Part shown: positions 1 to 5,364 of the stretch, piece after piece | Layout: each line of letters starts with the position of its first letter | Position numbering within the stretch: the stretch's first letter is position 1 | Origin: Nitrososphaerota archaeon | GTDB lineage: Archaea; Thermoproteota; Nitrososphaeria; Nitrososphaerales; Gagatemarchaeaceae | Direction: 5' to 3' | Assembly: GCA_003135575.1 (NCBI GenBank) | Contig: PLCG01000059.1 | Location: 3,575-11,389 of the forward strand | DNA length: 7,815 nucleotides | Program-made: the position numbers and the translations under genes | Notes under the pieces: generated by a model | The model's input: only the letters and a program-made list of their open reading frames with translations | What the model was told of the DNA's origin: nothing | Databases searched by the model: none

Positions 1-156
1 GTATTCGCACTGCCAATCATCTTCCCGATGGTCGCTAAAGGAAAGGCGAGGATTAGGACCATCATGAACGCAGCGCTGACCCCGGAAGACCTGGACTTTG
101 CGATCGGAGCCTTCGAGAAGATTGGGAAAGAGCTTGCGATCCTCGCGCAGCACTAG
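1..156 (+). CDS. kbl: alpha-oxoamine synthase, glycine C-acetyltransferase type, 3' end
   Basis: This is the last 51 codons of a gene that begins before the window; the frame is open from base 1 and stops at TAG 154-156. The tail contains a KARIRTIMNAALTPEDLD segment and ends AFEKIGKELAILAQH. This closely resembles the C-terminus of 2-amino-3-ketobutyrate CoA ligase, where an ARIRT-M-AAHTP block precedes an AF-IGK-LG ending. The family uses pyridoxal phosphate to join an amino acid to an acyl-CoA, or to cleave 2-amino-3-ketobutyrate in threonine breakdown, in the cytosol. The lysine that binds the cofactor lies upstream and is not visible. 8-amino-7-oxononanoate synthase and serine palmitoyltransferase share this fold, so the exact substrate is not certain. 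The gene converges on the next leftward gene, with an 83-bp gap that shows no clear terminator. Confidence 0.8.
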   Translation, partial: VFALPIIFPMVAKGKARIRTIMNAALTPEDLDFAIGAFEKIGKELAILAQH

Positions 157-239
157 GCCCCTGTTACTGCGTTCTTCGGTAGACTATGCAGGCTATGCGA
201 CTCAAACCTCAAAGCTGGCGACGAGAAACTACCGCTCGG

Positions 240-791
240 TCAACGCCGGACATCAAAACTAATTGAAAAACCATCTTCGTTCAGATCTCCCTCGCTATCG
301 ATTATCTTGAACTCTGCCAGTAGAAGGATCGCCTTCAGGATGGAATAGTAAACCTGCGAGAACTCGAGAGACACGTCGTGAAAAATCGTCACAATGTGTT
401 TGGAGCCCCTGCGGAAATGCCTGTAAGACTCGAATCTGGAGCCGAAGACCTCCAAGTAGCTTATGACCGACGCCGCAGTGACTTCGCCGTATAGGAACAT
501 GATTATCTCTTTGTGGATAGTAGCACCCGATTCATTCGCGATCTCACTGATCTCCGCCGGCGATAATTTTGCGAACGCAAGTCGGATCGTCTTCTTGCTG
601 ATTGAAAAGAACCCGAAAGAGCGGTCATAGACCCAGAGTCTTAGATATCTGTCGAGGACCTGGGCGACAAGGGAGTTCAAACTTATCTTTCTAGATCTTG
701 CCAATTCTCGCAAATCGTTCAGGTCCTGCTTCTCTAACCTGAAACTCAGCGACTCCGTGTCCCGTTTGCGAGCAGAATCAGCAGGAATCAC
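240..791 (-). CDS. ribbon-helix-helix DNA-binding protein with unknown C-terminal domain
   Basis: The product is about 183 aa. Residues 12-50 (TESLSFRLEKQDLNDLRELARSRKISLNSLVAQVLDRYL, shown here split in words: a SLSFRL strand, then a helix, an ISLNSL turn and a second helix) match the ribbon-helix-helix pattern of MetJ/Arc-type regulators. The remaining 130 residues are mixed helix and strand, with no enzyme motif or membrane segment that I recognise. I chose GTG at 789-791 because a TATA-like box centred near 817 on this strand lies 26 nt upstream, the spacing expected for a leaderless archaeal transcript. A longer frame exists from TTG at 837-839, but it would read through that box. The gene is clearly A/T-richer than the rest of the window (about 45% G+C in the stretch I counted). 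It is divergent from a small winged-helix gene, so the two may share control. A transcription regulator is likely; the C-terminal domain function is unknown. Confidence 0.65.
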   Translation of the reverse strand: MIPADSARKRDTESLSFRLEKQDLNDLRELARSRKISLNSLVAQVLDRYLRLWVYDRSFGFFSISKKTIRLAFAKLSPAEISEIANESGATIHKEIIMFLYGEVTAASVISYLEVFGSRFESYRHFRRGSKHIVTIFHDVSLEFSQVYYSILKAILLLAEFKIIDSEGDLNEDGFSISFDVRR

Positions 792-810
792 GCTTTGAAT
801 TGCGCTCCCG

Positions 811-822
811 CCATATATAATA
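811..822. promoter_or_regulatory. TATA box between divergent regulator genes
   Basis: CCATATATAATA is the most A/T-rich block between the two divergent genes. Read leftward (TATTATATATGG) it sits 26 nt before the GTG at 791, matching archaeal TATA spacing. Read rightward it would place a start site near 843, giving the rightward gene a leader of about 44 nt. The symmetrical sequence could serve both directions. Confidence 0.55.
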
Positions 823-850
823 GTTGCATTCAGTTGCAAACAAAACAGAC

Positions 851-861
851 CAAATAAATAT
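851..861 (+). promoter_or_regulatory. possible TATA box of small winged-helix gene
   Basis: CAAATAAATAT is centred about 30 nt before the ATG at 887, so a transcript starting about 26 nt downstream would have almost no leader. The block is followed by ACCGAAAACACG (869-880), a 12-mer that recurs at 6399-6410 next to another A/T-rich promoter. It competes with the box at 811-822 as the real promoter of the rightward gene. Confidence 0.35.
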
Positions 862-886
862 CAGTCTGACCGAAAACACGGATAAA

Positions 887-1093
887 ATGCTCGAGATACG
901 TACGATACATGCGACTATCTTTCGAGAGATGGCTGAAAGGCCAGCGACTTTCCTTGAGCTGCTGAGCGTTACGCGAGCGAGCCATTCGGAGTTGACCGCA
1001 GCCCTGGAAGCATTGATCGAGGAGGGATCTATAGGAAAGACATCAGACGGCTTCCAGACCGTCTATTTCCTTCCCAAGACAAGGACACGCTAG
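887..1093 (+). CDS. small winged-helix-like DNA-binding protein
   Basis: This reads as a 68-aa protein from ATG 887. Its pattern is helix (IRTIHATIFREMAE), a PATFLELLSVTRAS helix-turn, a HSELTAALEALIEEGSI recognition helix, then a short GKTSDGFQTVYFLP beta wing. That is the layout of a minimal winged-helix domain such as those in MarR- or ArsR-like regulators and small archaeal transcription factors. There is no effector domain, so it would act by binding DNA alone or with a partner. The frame also extends back to TTG 824 (89 aa), but that start overlaps the TATA box of the divergent gene. I prefer the ATG because an A/T-rich box lies about 30 nt upstream. G+C is low near the start (about 38% over 841-900), as in its divergent neighbour, suggesting the two travel together. 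The target is unknown. Confidence 0.6.
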   Translation: MLEIRTIHATIFREMAERPATFLELLSVTRASHSELTAALEALIEEGSIGKTSDGFQTVYFLPKTRTR

Positions 1094-1170
1094 CTCGTTG
1101 TGCGATTTCCGCGGCGCATGAGAGTCATGGTGGACGTGATGCTCCTTGAGCGTCAATGAGCTAATCGCGT

Positions 1171-1497
1171 TCAGGCCATCGCTTGCGCCTGGATCAGCTC
1201 GGAGAGCTTTTGGAAGTAGAGCCTCGTCGCGAGGGGCATGGCCTGTAGGTTGGCATCGATCGCTTCGACGACCTTGTCGACTGCACGCCTCGAGGTCTTG
1301 AACTCGAACTTCATCGTAAGAATGGGGTCCCTGATCACCTGGATGCTGTCCTTGAGGTGGTCAGGCGCCCGCGCCTTTGCATCCATCTCCACCTTGCGAT
1401 ACCAGGCCGCCAGGACTTCGGGGTCCAGGCCTAGTTTCAGCCGCTCTATCTCCTGGACGAGCCTCTGAATCAGCCTCATCTCTTCGCCGTCAGGCAT
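1171..1497 (-). CDS. conserved-looking helical protein of unknown function
   Basis: The product is 108 aa, starting at ATG 1495-1497 (MPDGEEMRLIQRLVQEIERLKLGLDPEVLAAWYRKVEMD). I do not recognise the family. Nearly all of it is predicted helix by eye: an amphipathic N-terminal helix with heptad-like Leu/Ile spacing, a charged middle with one short strand-like stretch (ILTMKFEFKTS), and a C-terminal helical pair ending in QKLSELIQAQAMA. It has no Cys, no signal peptide and no membrane segment, so a soluble protein, perhaps a dimer through the N-terminal helix. The start lies 16 nt after the stop of the zinc-finger gene upstream, with a GTGAGG block in the gap as a weak ribosome-binding site, so the two are probably co-transcribed. 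The reading frame on the opposite strand is a shadow. Confidence 0.65.
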   Translation of the reverse strand: MPDGEEMRLIQRLVQEIERLKLGLDPEVLAAWYRKVEMDAKARAPDHLKDSIQVIRDPILTMKFEFKTSRRAVDKVVEAIDANLQAMPLATRLYFQKLSELIQAQAMA

Positions 1498-1513
1498 GTT
1501 CTCTATGCCTCAC

Positions 1514-1924
1514 TCAGCTGCAGCGGGACTGCAGTATCTCCGACTTTTCATACTCTGCCTCCCACACGTGCATGCTGTTCCTCGCCCTCTTGACCGTGAC
1601 CAAGGTGTAGCCCAGAGGCGCGTCAGTGAGGGACCTGTGGAGGATCTCCTCGACGCTCTCACTGTCCTCATCGAACGTCTTCACGATGTGTTGCTTGTAC
1701 TTCTCGACCTCCTTCATGTGGTCCCTCAGGCAGAGGTTCTTCCCCTGGAAGCGAGAGGACGTGAGGCGCTTCACCTCCTGCCCGCAGACGTCGCACGTGA
1801 CCTTCTCCATGCCGCAGGACAGACAGATCCTGCCCACCCCGATCACCATGGGGAAGGTCCCTGGCGTGGACTCCTCCTTCCCGCACATGGCGCATTTCAT
1901 GATCTTTCCGGTGGAGTGCTGCAT
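1514..1924 (-). CDS. small zinc-finger protein with paired CxxC motifs
   Basis: Read from ATG 1922-1924 the product is 136 aa. It carries Cys11-x2-Cys14, Cys34-x2-Cys37, Cys44-x2-Cys47 and Cys65-x3-His69, enough ligands for two zinc sites of zinc-ribbon or treble-clef type. After residue 70 there is a helical, acidic tail (VEEILHRSLTDAP), then a strand-rich end (GYTLVTVKRARNS). The function is unknown; archaeal proteins like this usually bind nucleic acid or a protein partner. The start is uncertain. ATG 1900 (MKCAMCGK) would remove 8 residues without touching the zinc ligands. ATG 1972 and TTG 1987 would add a hydrophobic stretch but overlap the divergent signal peptidase gene. I favour 1924 because a CTTAAG-containing A/T block centred near 1954 lies about 30 nt upstream. 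It precedes the 108-aa helical protein by 16 nt, suggesting an operon. Confidence 0.7.
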   Translation of the reverse strand: MQHSTGKIMKCAMCGKEESTPGTFPMVIGVGRICLSCGMEKVTCDVCGQEVKRLTSSRFQGKNLCLRDHMKEVEKYKQHIVKTFDEDSESVEEILHRSLTDAPLGYTLVTVKRARNSMHVWEAEYEKSEILQSRCS

Positions 1925-1970
1925 GGTCTGGACGAGCAGGAAAACCCGATTGCTTAAGGAGATTTCGCTC

Positions 1971-2624
1971 ATGGACGCGACGACCAAAGTCTTAACCCCC
2001 TGCCTAGTCCTCTGGCGCAGGAATCGCGTGCAGACTTCAAGAAACCTTGGCAGGGCGATATCTTACGTCCTGATCGTCGTCGTCATCCTGGTCGGGGCAG
2101 AGCTCGTGGTGAGCAGCGCCCTCGGCTCCTCCCCCGTCTACGTGGTCGTCAGCGGGAGCATGATACCCGCGCTGGAGATCGGCGACCTGGTGGTTGCGCA
2201 GGGAGTCCCCTTCAGCAGCATACGCGTCGGCCAGGTGATAATCTACGTGAGGCCCGACTCGCTCGGCCAGTGCGATGGCGAGACGATCGTCCACAGGGTG
2301 GTCGGGATTACCAGTCAGGGTCTTGTCACCCAGGGAGACAACAGAATTACGAACCCTTCCCCCGACTCGTGGAGCCCTATCCCCTCGGCCTGCGTCAAGG
2401 GGGTCGTGGTGCTCGCGGTGCCGTACCTGGGTTTGATCTCGATGGTGATCCCCCCTCCATACAACTACGTGTTCGTCGGCCTCATCATCATCTTCGTGTT
2501 CCTGAGCGAGCTGAAGGGCGGCAAGAGAGACGGCGAGAGCGGTGGCGGTCAGATGCCGTCGGAGACGTCGTCGACGGTTTCGACGACCGCGTCGGCGTTG
2601 GTCTTCGTCTCTCCCCTCGAGTAG
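1971..2624 (+). CDS. signal peptidase I, archaeal/ER type (S26B)
   Basis: This membrane serine protease removes signal peptides from exported proteins on the outer face of the membrane. From ATG 1971 it is 217 aa. Residues 29-51 form an N-terminal membrane helix. The box SGSMIPALEIGDLVV gives the nucleophile Ser63. ETIVHRVVGI gives His109, which replaces the bacterial lysine as general base, the hallmark of archaeal and eukaryotic SEC11-like enzymes. TQGDN (Asp123) is the conserved GDN box. A second membrane helix lies at about 164-179, followed by a polar Ser/Thr/Gly-rich tail. ATG 1971 has an AAGGAG ribosome-binding sequence 9 nt upstream. GTG 2028 is an alternative, giving MQTSRNLGRAISYVL, with a TATA-like AAGTCTTAAC about 37 nt before it. 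The last 76 bp of the gene are antisense to the end of the phosphatase gene, so part of the tail composition is imposed by the other gene. Confidence 0.88.
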   Translation: MDATTKVLTPCLVLWRRNRVQTSRNLGRAISYVLIVVVILVGAELVVSSALGSSPVYVVVSGSMIPALEIGDLVVAQGVPFSSIRVGQVIIYVRPDSLGQCDGETIVHRVVGITSQGLVTQGDNRITNPSPDSWSPIPSACVKGVVVLAVPYLGLISMVIPPPYNYVFVGLIIIFVFLSELKGGKRDGESGGGQMPSETSSTVSTTASALVFVSPLE

Positions 2625-3331
2625 ACCCCAGTCTTGACCATGATGCTTGTTATCCCCATCTTCTTCGCGCCGAGGATGTCCGTCTCTTCCTGGTCGCCCA
2701 CCATCACCGCGTCCTCCGGCTTGCAGCCTGCCTTCTCGAGAGCGAGCTCGAACATGAGGCGCGACGGCTTCCCTATCGCCACCGCCTTCTTCCCCGAGGC
2801 GTACTCGATGGCCTTCACGATGGGCCCGACGGCCATCGCGACCCGGTTCTTGAACATGTAGAGGCGCGCGTAGTGGCACGCGATGATCGACGCGCCGTTC
2901 CTCGCAACCTCGGACGCCTTGTCGAGCTTGTTGTAGGTGAGCCATCTGTCGAGGCCCACTACGACGACGTCTGCTCTCGTTCCCCTAGTCCGCCGCAGGC
3001 CTTCTCGATTCAGCTCCTCCTCGAGGCCGCGCTCCCCTACAAGGAAGTACGTGCCCTTGGGGTATCTCTTGGCGACGTATTGAGCCGTTAGCTTTGCGCT
3101 TGTTAGTATCTCCTCATACTTGACCGGGATGTCGAACCTCTGCAACCGCTCGAGGATGGTCTCGACCGTGTCGGTCGAGTCGTTGGTCAGGACGAAGAAC
3201 CTCTTTCCCTTCTTAGACCGGATCTTGTTGATCACTTTGGTACCGCCAAGCTTGATCGGCTTCTCCTTCCCGGCGGTCAGGACGCCGTCGAGGTCGAACA
3301 GGAAGAGCTTCTTCTTGGAAAGGTCGATCAA
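2549..3331 (-). CDS. HAD-superfamily IIA phosphatase (NagD/PGP-like)
   Basis: The 260-aa product has all four HAD motifs. Motif I is FDLDGVLTAG, with Asp13 as nucleophile and Asp15 as acid/base. Motif II is LTNDST (Thr49-Asn50 to Ser52). The motif III lysine is in IGKPS (Lys188), and motif IV is VGDQEETDI (Asp213/Asp218, Mg2+ ligands). Between motifs II and III lies the C2 cap of the IIA subfamily, with KAIEYASGK just before motif III. This group dephosphorylates small molecules such as 2-phosphoglycolate, sugar phosphates or 4-nitrophenyl phosphate. The substrate cannot be read here. One oddity is in the cap-hinge segment, where the family usually has an ATNxD run but this protein has ACHYARLY (151-158). 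The start is TTG 3331, with no better start before motif I and a TATA-like ATATAT box about 34 nt upstream. The C-terminal 25 codons overlap signal peptidase on the other strand. Confidence 0.88.
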   Translation of the reverse strand: MIDLSKKKLFLFDLDGVLTAGKEKPIKLGGTKVINKIRSKKGKRFFVLTNDSTDTVETILERLQRFDIPVKYEEILTSAKLTAQYVAKRYPKGTYFLVGERGLEEELNREGLRRTRGTRADVVVVGLDRWLTYNKLDKASEVARNGASIIACHYARLYMFKNRVAMAVGPIVKAIEYASGKKAVAIGKPSRLMFELALEKAGCKPEDAVMVGDQEETDILGAKKMGITSIMVKTGVYSRGETKTNADAVVETVDDVSDGI

Positions 3332-3360
3332 TGCTTCCGAGGCCCCGCGACCCCGATGCC

Positions 3361-3369
3361 AATATATCG
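3361..3369 (-). promoter_or_regulatory. TATA box of HAD phosphatase gene
   Basis: AATATATCG (leftward reading CGATATATT) is centred near 3365. A transcript starting about 26 nt downstream would begin near 3339, giving an 8-nt leader before the TTG at 3331. Confidence 0.5.
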
Positions 3370-3425
3370 TTTCCGCCGCGTCGAGGACTGAAAACCTAGC
3401 GTTTGCATAGTCGTCGAGTTGGGAA

Positions 3426-3435
3426 CCGATAAATG
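3426..3435 (+). promoter_or_regulatory. TATA box of RibD/DHFR-like gene
   Basis: CCGATAAATG is centred about 31 nt before ATG 3461, which would give a leader of roughly 5 nt. It faces away from the phosphatase promoter 60 bp to the left, so the two genes have separate divergent promoters. Confidence 0.4.
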
Positions 3436-3460
3436 CAGTTAGGGCAGAACGCGAGCCCTC

Positions 3461-4036
3461 ATGCGAAGAGTAATCTTGTTCATGGTCTGTTCTCTCGATG
3501 GATTTGTTGGAGGGCCCAAGGGAGAGATGGACTGGGAGAGCAGAGACGAAGAGGTCGGCAGGCAGCTAGTTCCCGAGTTCCAATCCACGGTCGACACTAT
3601 GCTTCTGGGTCGGGTCCTTTACCAGGGCTTCCAGCAGGCGTGGCCCGCGATGGCCTCGAACCCGGCGAGCCCCAAGGAGCTGGTCGACTTCGCCCACTGG
3701 ATCGAGGACACGCCCAAGGTCGTCTTCTCAAAGTCTCTGGGAAAGGTGGAATGGAAGAACTCGAGGCTGGTCTCGGTCAAGAGCGACGACGACATCGTGA
3801 AGGAGGTCACAGGCTTGAAGCGGCAACCGGGCGGAGATATGGTGGTGTTCGGCGGCGCCCGCTTCGCGCAGACGTTGAGCCTGCTGGGCCTGGTCGACGA
3901 ATACCGGCTCAAGCTCCAGCCCGTCGCACTGGGCTCAGGCTCGCCGCTTTTCAAGAGCAGAGTGAGTTTGAAACTGGTGAAGTCGCAGGCGTTCAAGTCA
4001 GGGGTGGTGGCTCTCTATTACCAGCCCGCAAAATAG
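3461..4036 (+). CDS. dihydrofolate reductase family protein (RibD C-terminal domain)
   Basis: The 191-aa product has the fold shared by dihydrofolate reductase and the reductase half of RibD, and is of the short stand-alone type (YyaP/YwjB-like). It opens with VILFMVCSLDGFVGG (Ser11-Leu12-Asp13-Gly14), the usual start of this family. It then has MLLGRVLYQGF (48-57), the TPKVVFSKSL strand (84-93), DMVVFGGARFAQTLSLLGLVDEY broken over 126-148, and the ending ALGSGSPLF (156-164) before the last two strands. VFGGA is the presumed NAD(P)H-binding glycine turn. True DHFR activity and the riboflavin-pathway reductase are both possible in this family, and many members are of unknown substrate; no pathway neighbour settles it. 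It is soluble with no signal peptide. ATG is preceded by a TATA-like box but no ribosome-binding site. The long overlapping frame at 3433-4161 is a shadow. Confidence 0.85.
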   Translation: MRRVILFMVCSLDGFVGGPKGEMDWESRDEEVGRQLVPEFQSTVDTMLLGRVLYQGFQQAWPAMASNPASPKELVDFAHWIEDTPKVVFSKSLGKVEWKNSRLVSVKSDDDIVKEVTGLKRQPGGDMVVFGGARFAQTLSLLGLVDEYRLKLQPVALGSGSPLFKSRVSLKLVKSQAFKSGVVALYYQPAK

Positions 4037-4076
4037 AGCGGTTCCGGGAGCTTCCACCTGCGTTCCGCGGACAAAC

Positions 4077-4088
4077 ATCTAAATATCC
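4077..4088 (+). promoter_or_regulatory. TATA box of uS10 gene
   Basis: ATCTAAATATCC is centred near 4083; with normal spacing transcription starts near 4109, nine bases before ATG 4118. The uS10 gene therefore seems to have its own promoter in the 81-bp gap after the reductase gene. Confidence 0.5.
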
Positions 4089-4117
4089 AGCGGAGTCCGG
4101 CATTCGAAGAACAAGCA

Positions 4118-4429
4118 ATGACCCAGTACGCGAGGATCAAGCTGACGAGTTCCAATCTTGAGGAGCTCGAGTTGCTTGCTCGCGAGATCAAGGACATCAC
4201 CGAGAAGACCGGGGTGAAGAGCAAGGGCCCCCAGCCTCTCCCAACGAAGAAGCTGAAGATCACAACGAGAAAGGCCCCGACAGGCGAGGGCACCCACACC
4301 TTCGACCACTGGCAGCTGAGGATTCACCGGAGGATCCTTGACATCGAGCCGGACGACAGGACCATGAGGCAGATAACGAAGCTCAGGATCCCAGAAGACG
4401 TCAAGATCGAGCTAACTCTCACGAGCTAG
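4118..4429 (+). CDS. rps10: 30S ribosomal protein S10 (uS10), archaeal type
   Basis: The 103-aa product is full length for archaeal uS10. MTQYARIKLTSSNLEELE opens the first strand and helix. KTGVKSKGPQPLPTKKLKITTRK is the long conserved loop that enters the 30S head (given in parts: KTGVKSKGP, then QPLPTKKLKI, then TTRKAP). GEGTHTFDHWQLRIHRR contains the conserved Trp/His region, and the ending RQITKLRIPEDVKIELTLTS completes the fold. uS10 is part of the 30S head. In many archaea it follows the elongation factor 1-alpha gene, but here it stands alone between a reductase and an epimerase. The C-terminus overlaps the convergent epimerase gene by 11 bp. Confidence 0.96.
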   Translation: MTQYARIKLTSSNLEELELLAREIKDITEKTGVKSKGPQPLPTKKLKITTRKAPTGEGTHTFDHWQLRIHRRILDIEPDDRTMRQITKLRIPEDVKIELTLTS

Positions 4430-5321
4430 GCGCTTTCTTCATCCAGTCTATCGTGCGCGTCAATCCCTCATCAAGGTTCAGCTCATATTCGTAGCCCAGA
4501 AGCCTCCTCATCTTCTCTGTCGAGGGATAGCTCACCTGAGGCTCGGTCTCTGCCGGCGACCTGGGGGGCATCATCTGGAGTTCGGAAGTCGAGTTCGTGA
4601 GTCGTTTCACCCTCTCAGCGAGCTCGCATATCGAGAGCGTCTCCGCCCCTCCGTAGTTGAACGCCTGCCCCACGGCTGCGTCGTTTTCCAGGATCCTTGC
4701 GACCAGCTTCGCGAAGTTCGCCGCGTGCGAGGGCGCCGTCACGTCCCTGCCTGAGTTGAAGAGCTTGACGGGCTCGTTCTTCAGGCACGTCCGGATGAAG
4801 AACGGGACGGCCCTTGACGGGTGGTCGAACTCTCCGAAGAGCAGCCATGCCCGGGTCATCGACACGGGCACGCCCTTGGTCTTGAAGTAGCTCATCGCCA
4901 GGTTCTCACCGATCACCTTCGAGTAGTCGTATGGGACCCGGGGGTCCATCGCGTGCTCCTCCGTGACGGGGTTCTTTTTGGGTGCCCCGTAGACGTTGGC
5001 CGAGGACGCATAGAGAAACCGCTTGACGCCCTTCTTGACGGCCAGCTCGAGGACGTTGAGCGTGCCGAAGCAGTTGACCTGGTAGCAAGAATATGGGTCC
5101 TCGATGGTCTTCTTGATGTCAGCGATGCCGGCCAGGTGGACGATGGCGTCGAACTCGGTCTTGGCGAGCTTGCCGTCGATGAAGGACCTGTCGACGACGC
5201 TCCCGACGATGTCAGGGTGACCGGCGAGGTCGACCCCCACGGGTTCGAACCCGTGGCTCCTCAGATAGCCCATGACGTGCCTGCCCACGAACCCTTCCGA
5301 GCCGGTGACAAGCACTCTCAA
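4419..5321 (-). CDS. NAD-dependent sugar-nucleotide epimerase/dehydratase (extended SDR)
   Basis: The product is 300 aa from TTG 5319-5321. The N-terminal Rossmann glycine motif is VTGSEGFVG (Gly7-x2-Gly10-x2-Gly13), and Asp31 ends the second strand (GVDLAG), which fits NAD(H). HLAGIAD (62-68) is the usual diphosphate-side loop. SSANVYG supplies Ser107, and Tyr131-x3-Lys135 (YDYSK) is the catalytic pair. The C-terminal half, from about 165, has the substrate domain with PFFIRTCLKNEPVKLFNSGRD split at 173-193. The family interconverts UDP- or dTDP-sugars for surface glycan or N-glycan synthesis; UDP-glucose 4-epimerase is the nearest general type but the substrate is open. The frame runs back to ATG 5441, but those 40 extra residues are unlike the family. 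A TATA-like box at 5348-5357 puts the transcript start next to the TTG. It overlaps uS10 tail-to-tail. Confidence 0.9.
   Translation of the reverse strand: MRVLVTGSEGFVGRHVMGYLRSHGFEPVGVDLAGHPDIVGSVVDRSFIDGKLAKTEFDAIVHLAGIADIKKTIEDPYSCYQVNCFGTLNVLELAVKKGVKRFLYASSANVYGAPKKNPVTEEHAMDPRVPYDYSKVIGENLAMSYFKTKGVPVSMTRAWLLFGEFDHPSRAVPFFIRTCLKNEPVKLFNSGRDVTAPSHAANFAKLVARILENDAAVGQAFNYGGAETLSICELAERVKRLTNSTSELQMMPPRSPAETEPQVSYPSTEKMRRLLGYEYELNLDEGLTRTIDWMKKAPSS
5237..5256. repeat. 20-bp perfect palindrome inside the epimerase gene
   Basis: CCACGGGTTCGAACCCGTGG equals its own reverse complement across all 20 bases. It encodes HGFEPV near the end of the first Rossmann helix. The centre GGGTTCGAACCC looks like a tRNA T-arm. 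I see no flanking repeat or mobile element. Confidence 0.9.
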
Positions 5322-5347
5322 GCGAATTTCGGTCCACCTTTGCACGT

Positions 5348-5357
5348 TATTTAAGGT
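5348..5357 (-). promoter_or_regulatory. TATA box of epimerase gene
   Basis: Read leftward this is CTTAAATAAC, centred about 31 nt before the TTG at 5321. It gives a leader of about 5 nt and is the main reason to prefer the short start. Confidence 0.5.
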
Positions 5358-5364
5358 GAGAACG

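Noticed and set aside
2037..2945. A 302-codon leftward frame and a 273-codon rightward frame at 2270-3091
   Set aside because: Both are full of Arg, His, Asp and Gly repeats typical of shadows; the signal peptidase and phosphatase genes explain this region.
3433..4161. A 242-codon open frame on the + strand
   Set aside because: It overlaps the RibD/DHFR-like gene in another frame, is rich in Arg/Gly/Ala from G+C bias, and matches no family.
5237..5256. The palindrome as part of a tRNA gene or integration site
   Set aside because: No acceptor, D or anticodon arms flank it and there is no integrase or direct repeat nearby.
4821..5354. A 177-codon + strand frame antisense to the epimerase
   Set aside because: It is a shadow of a well-supported gene, with Val/Asp/Gly-rich sequence and no recognisable motif.
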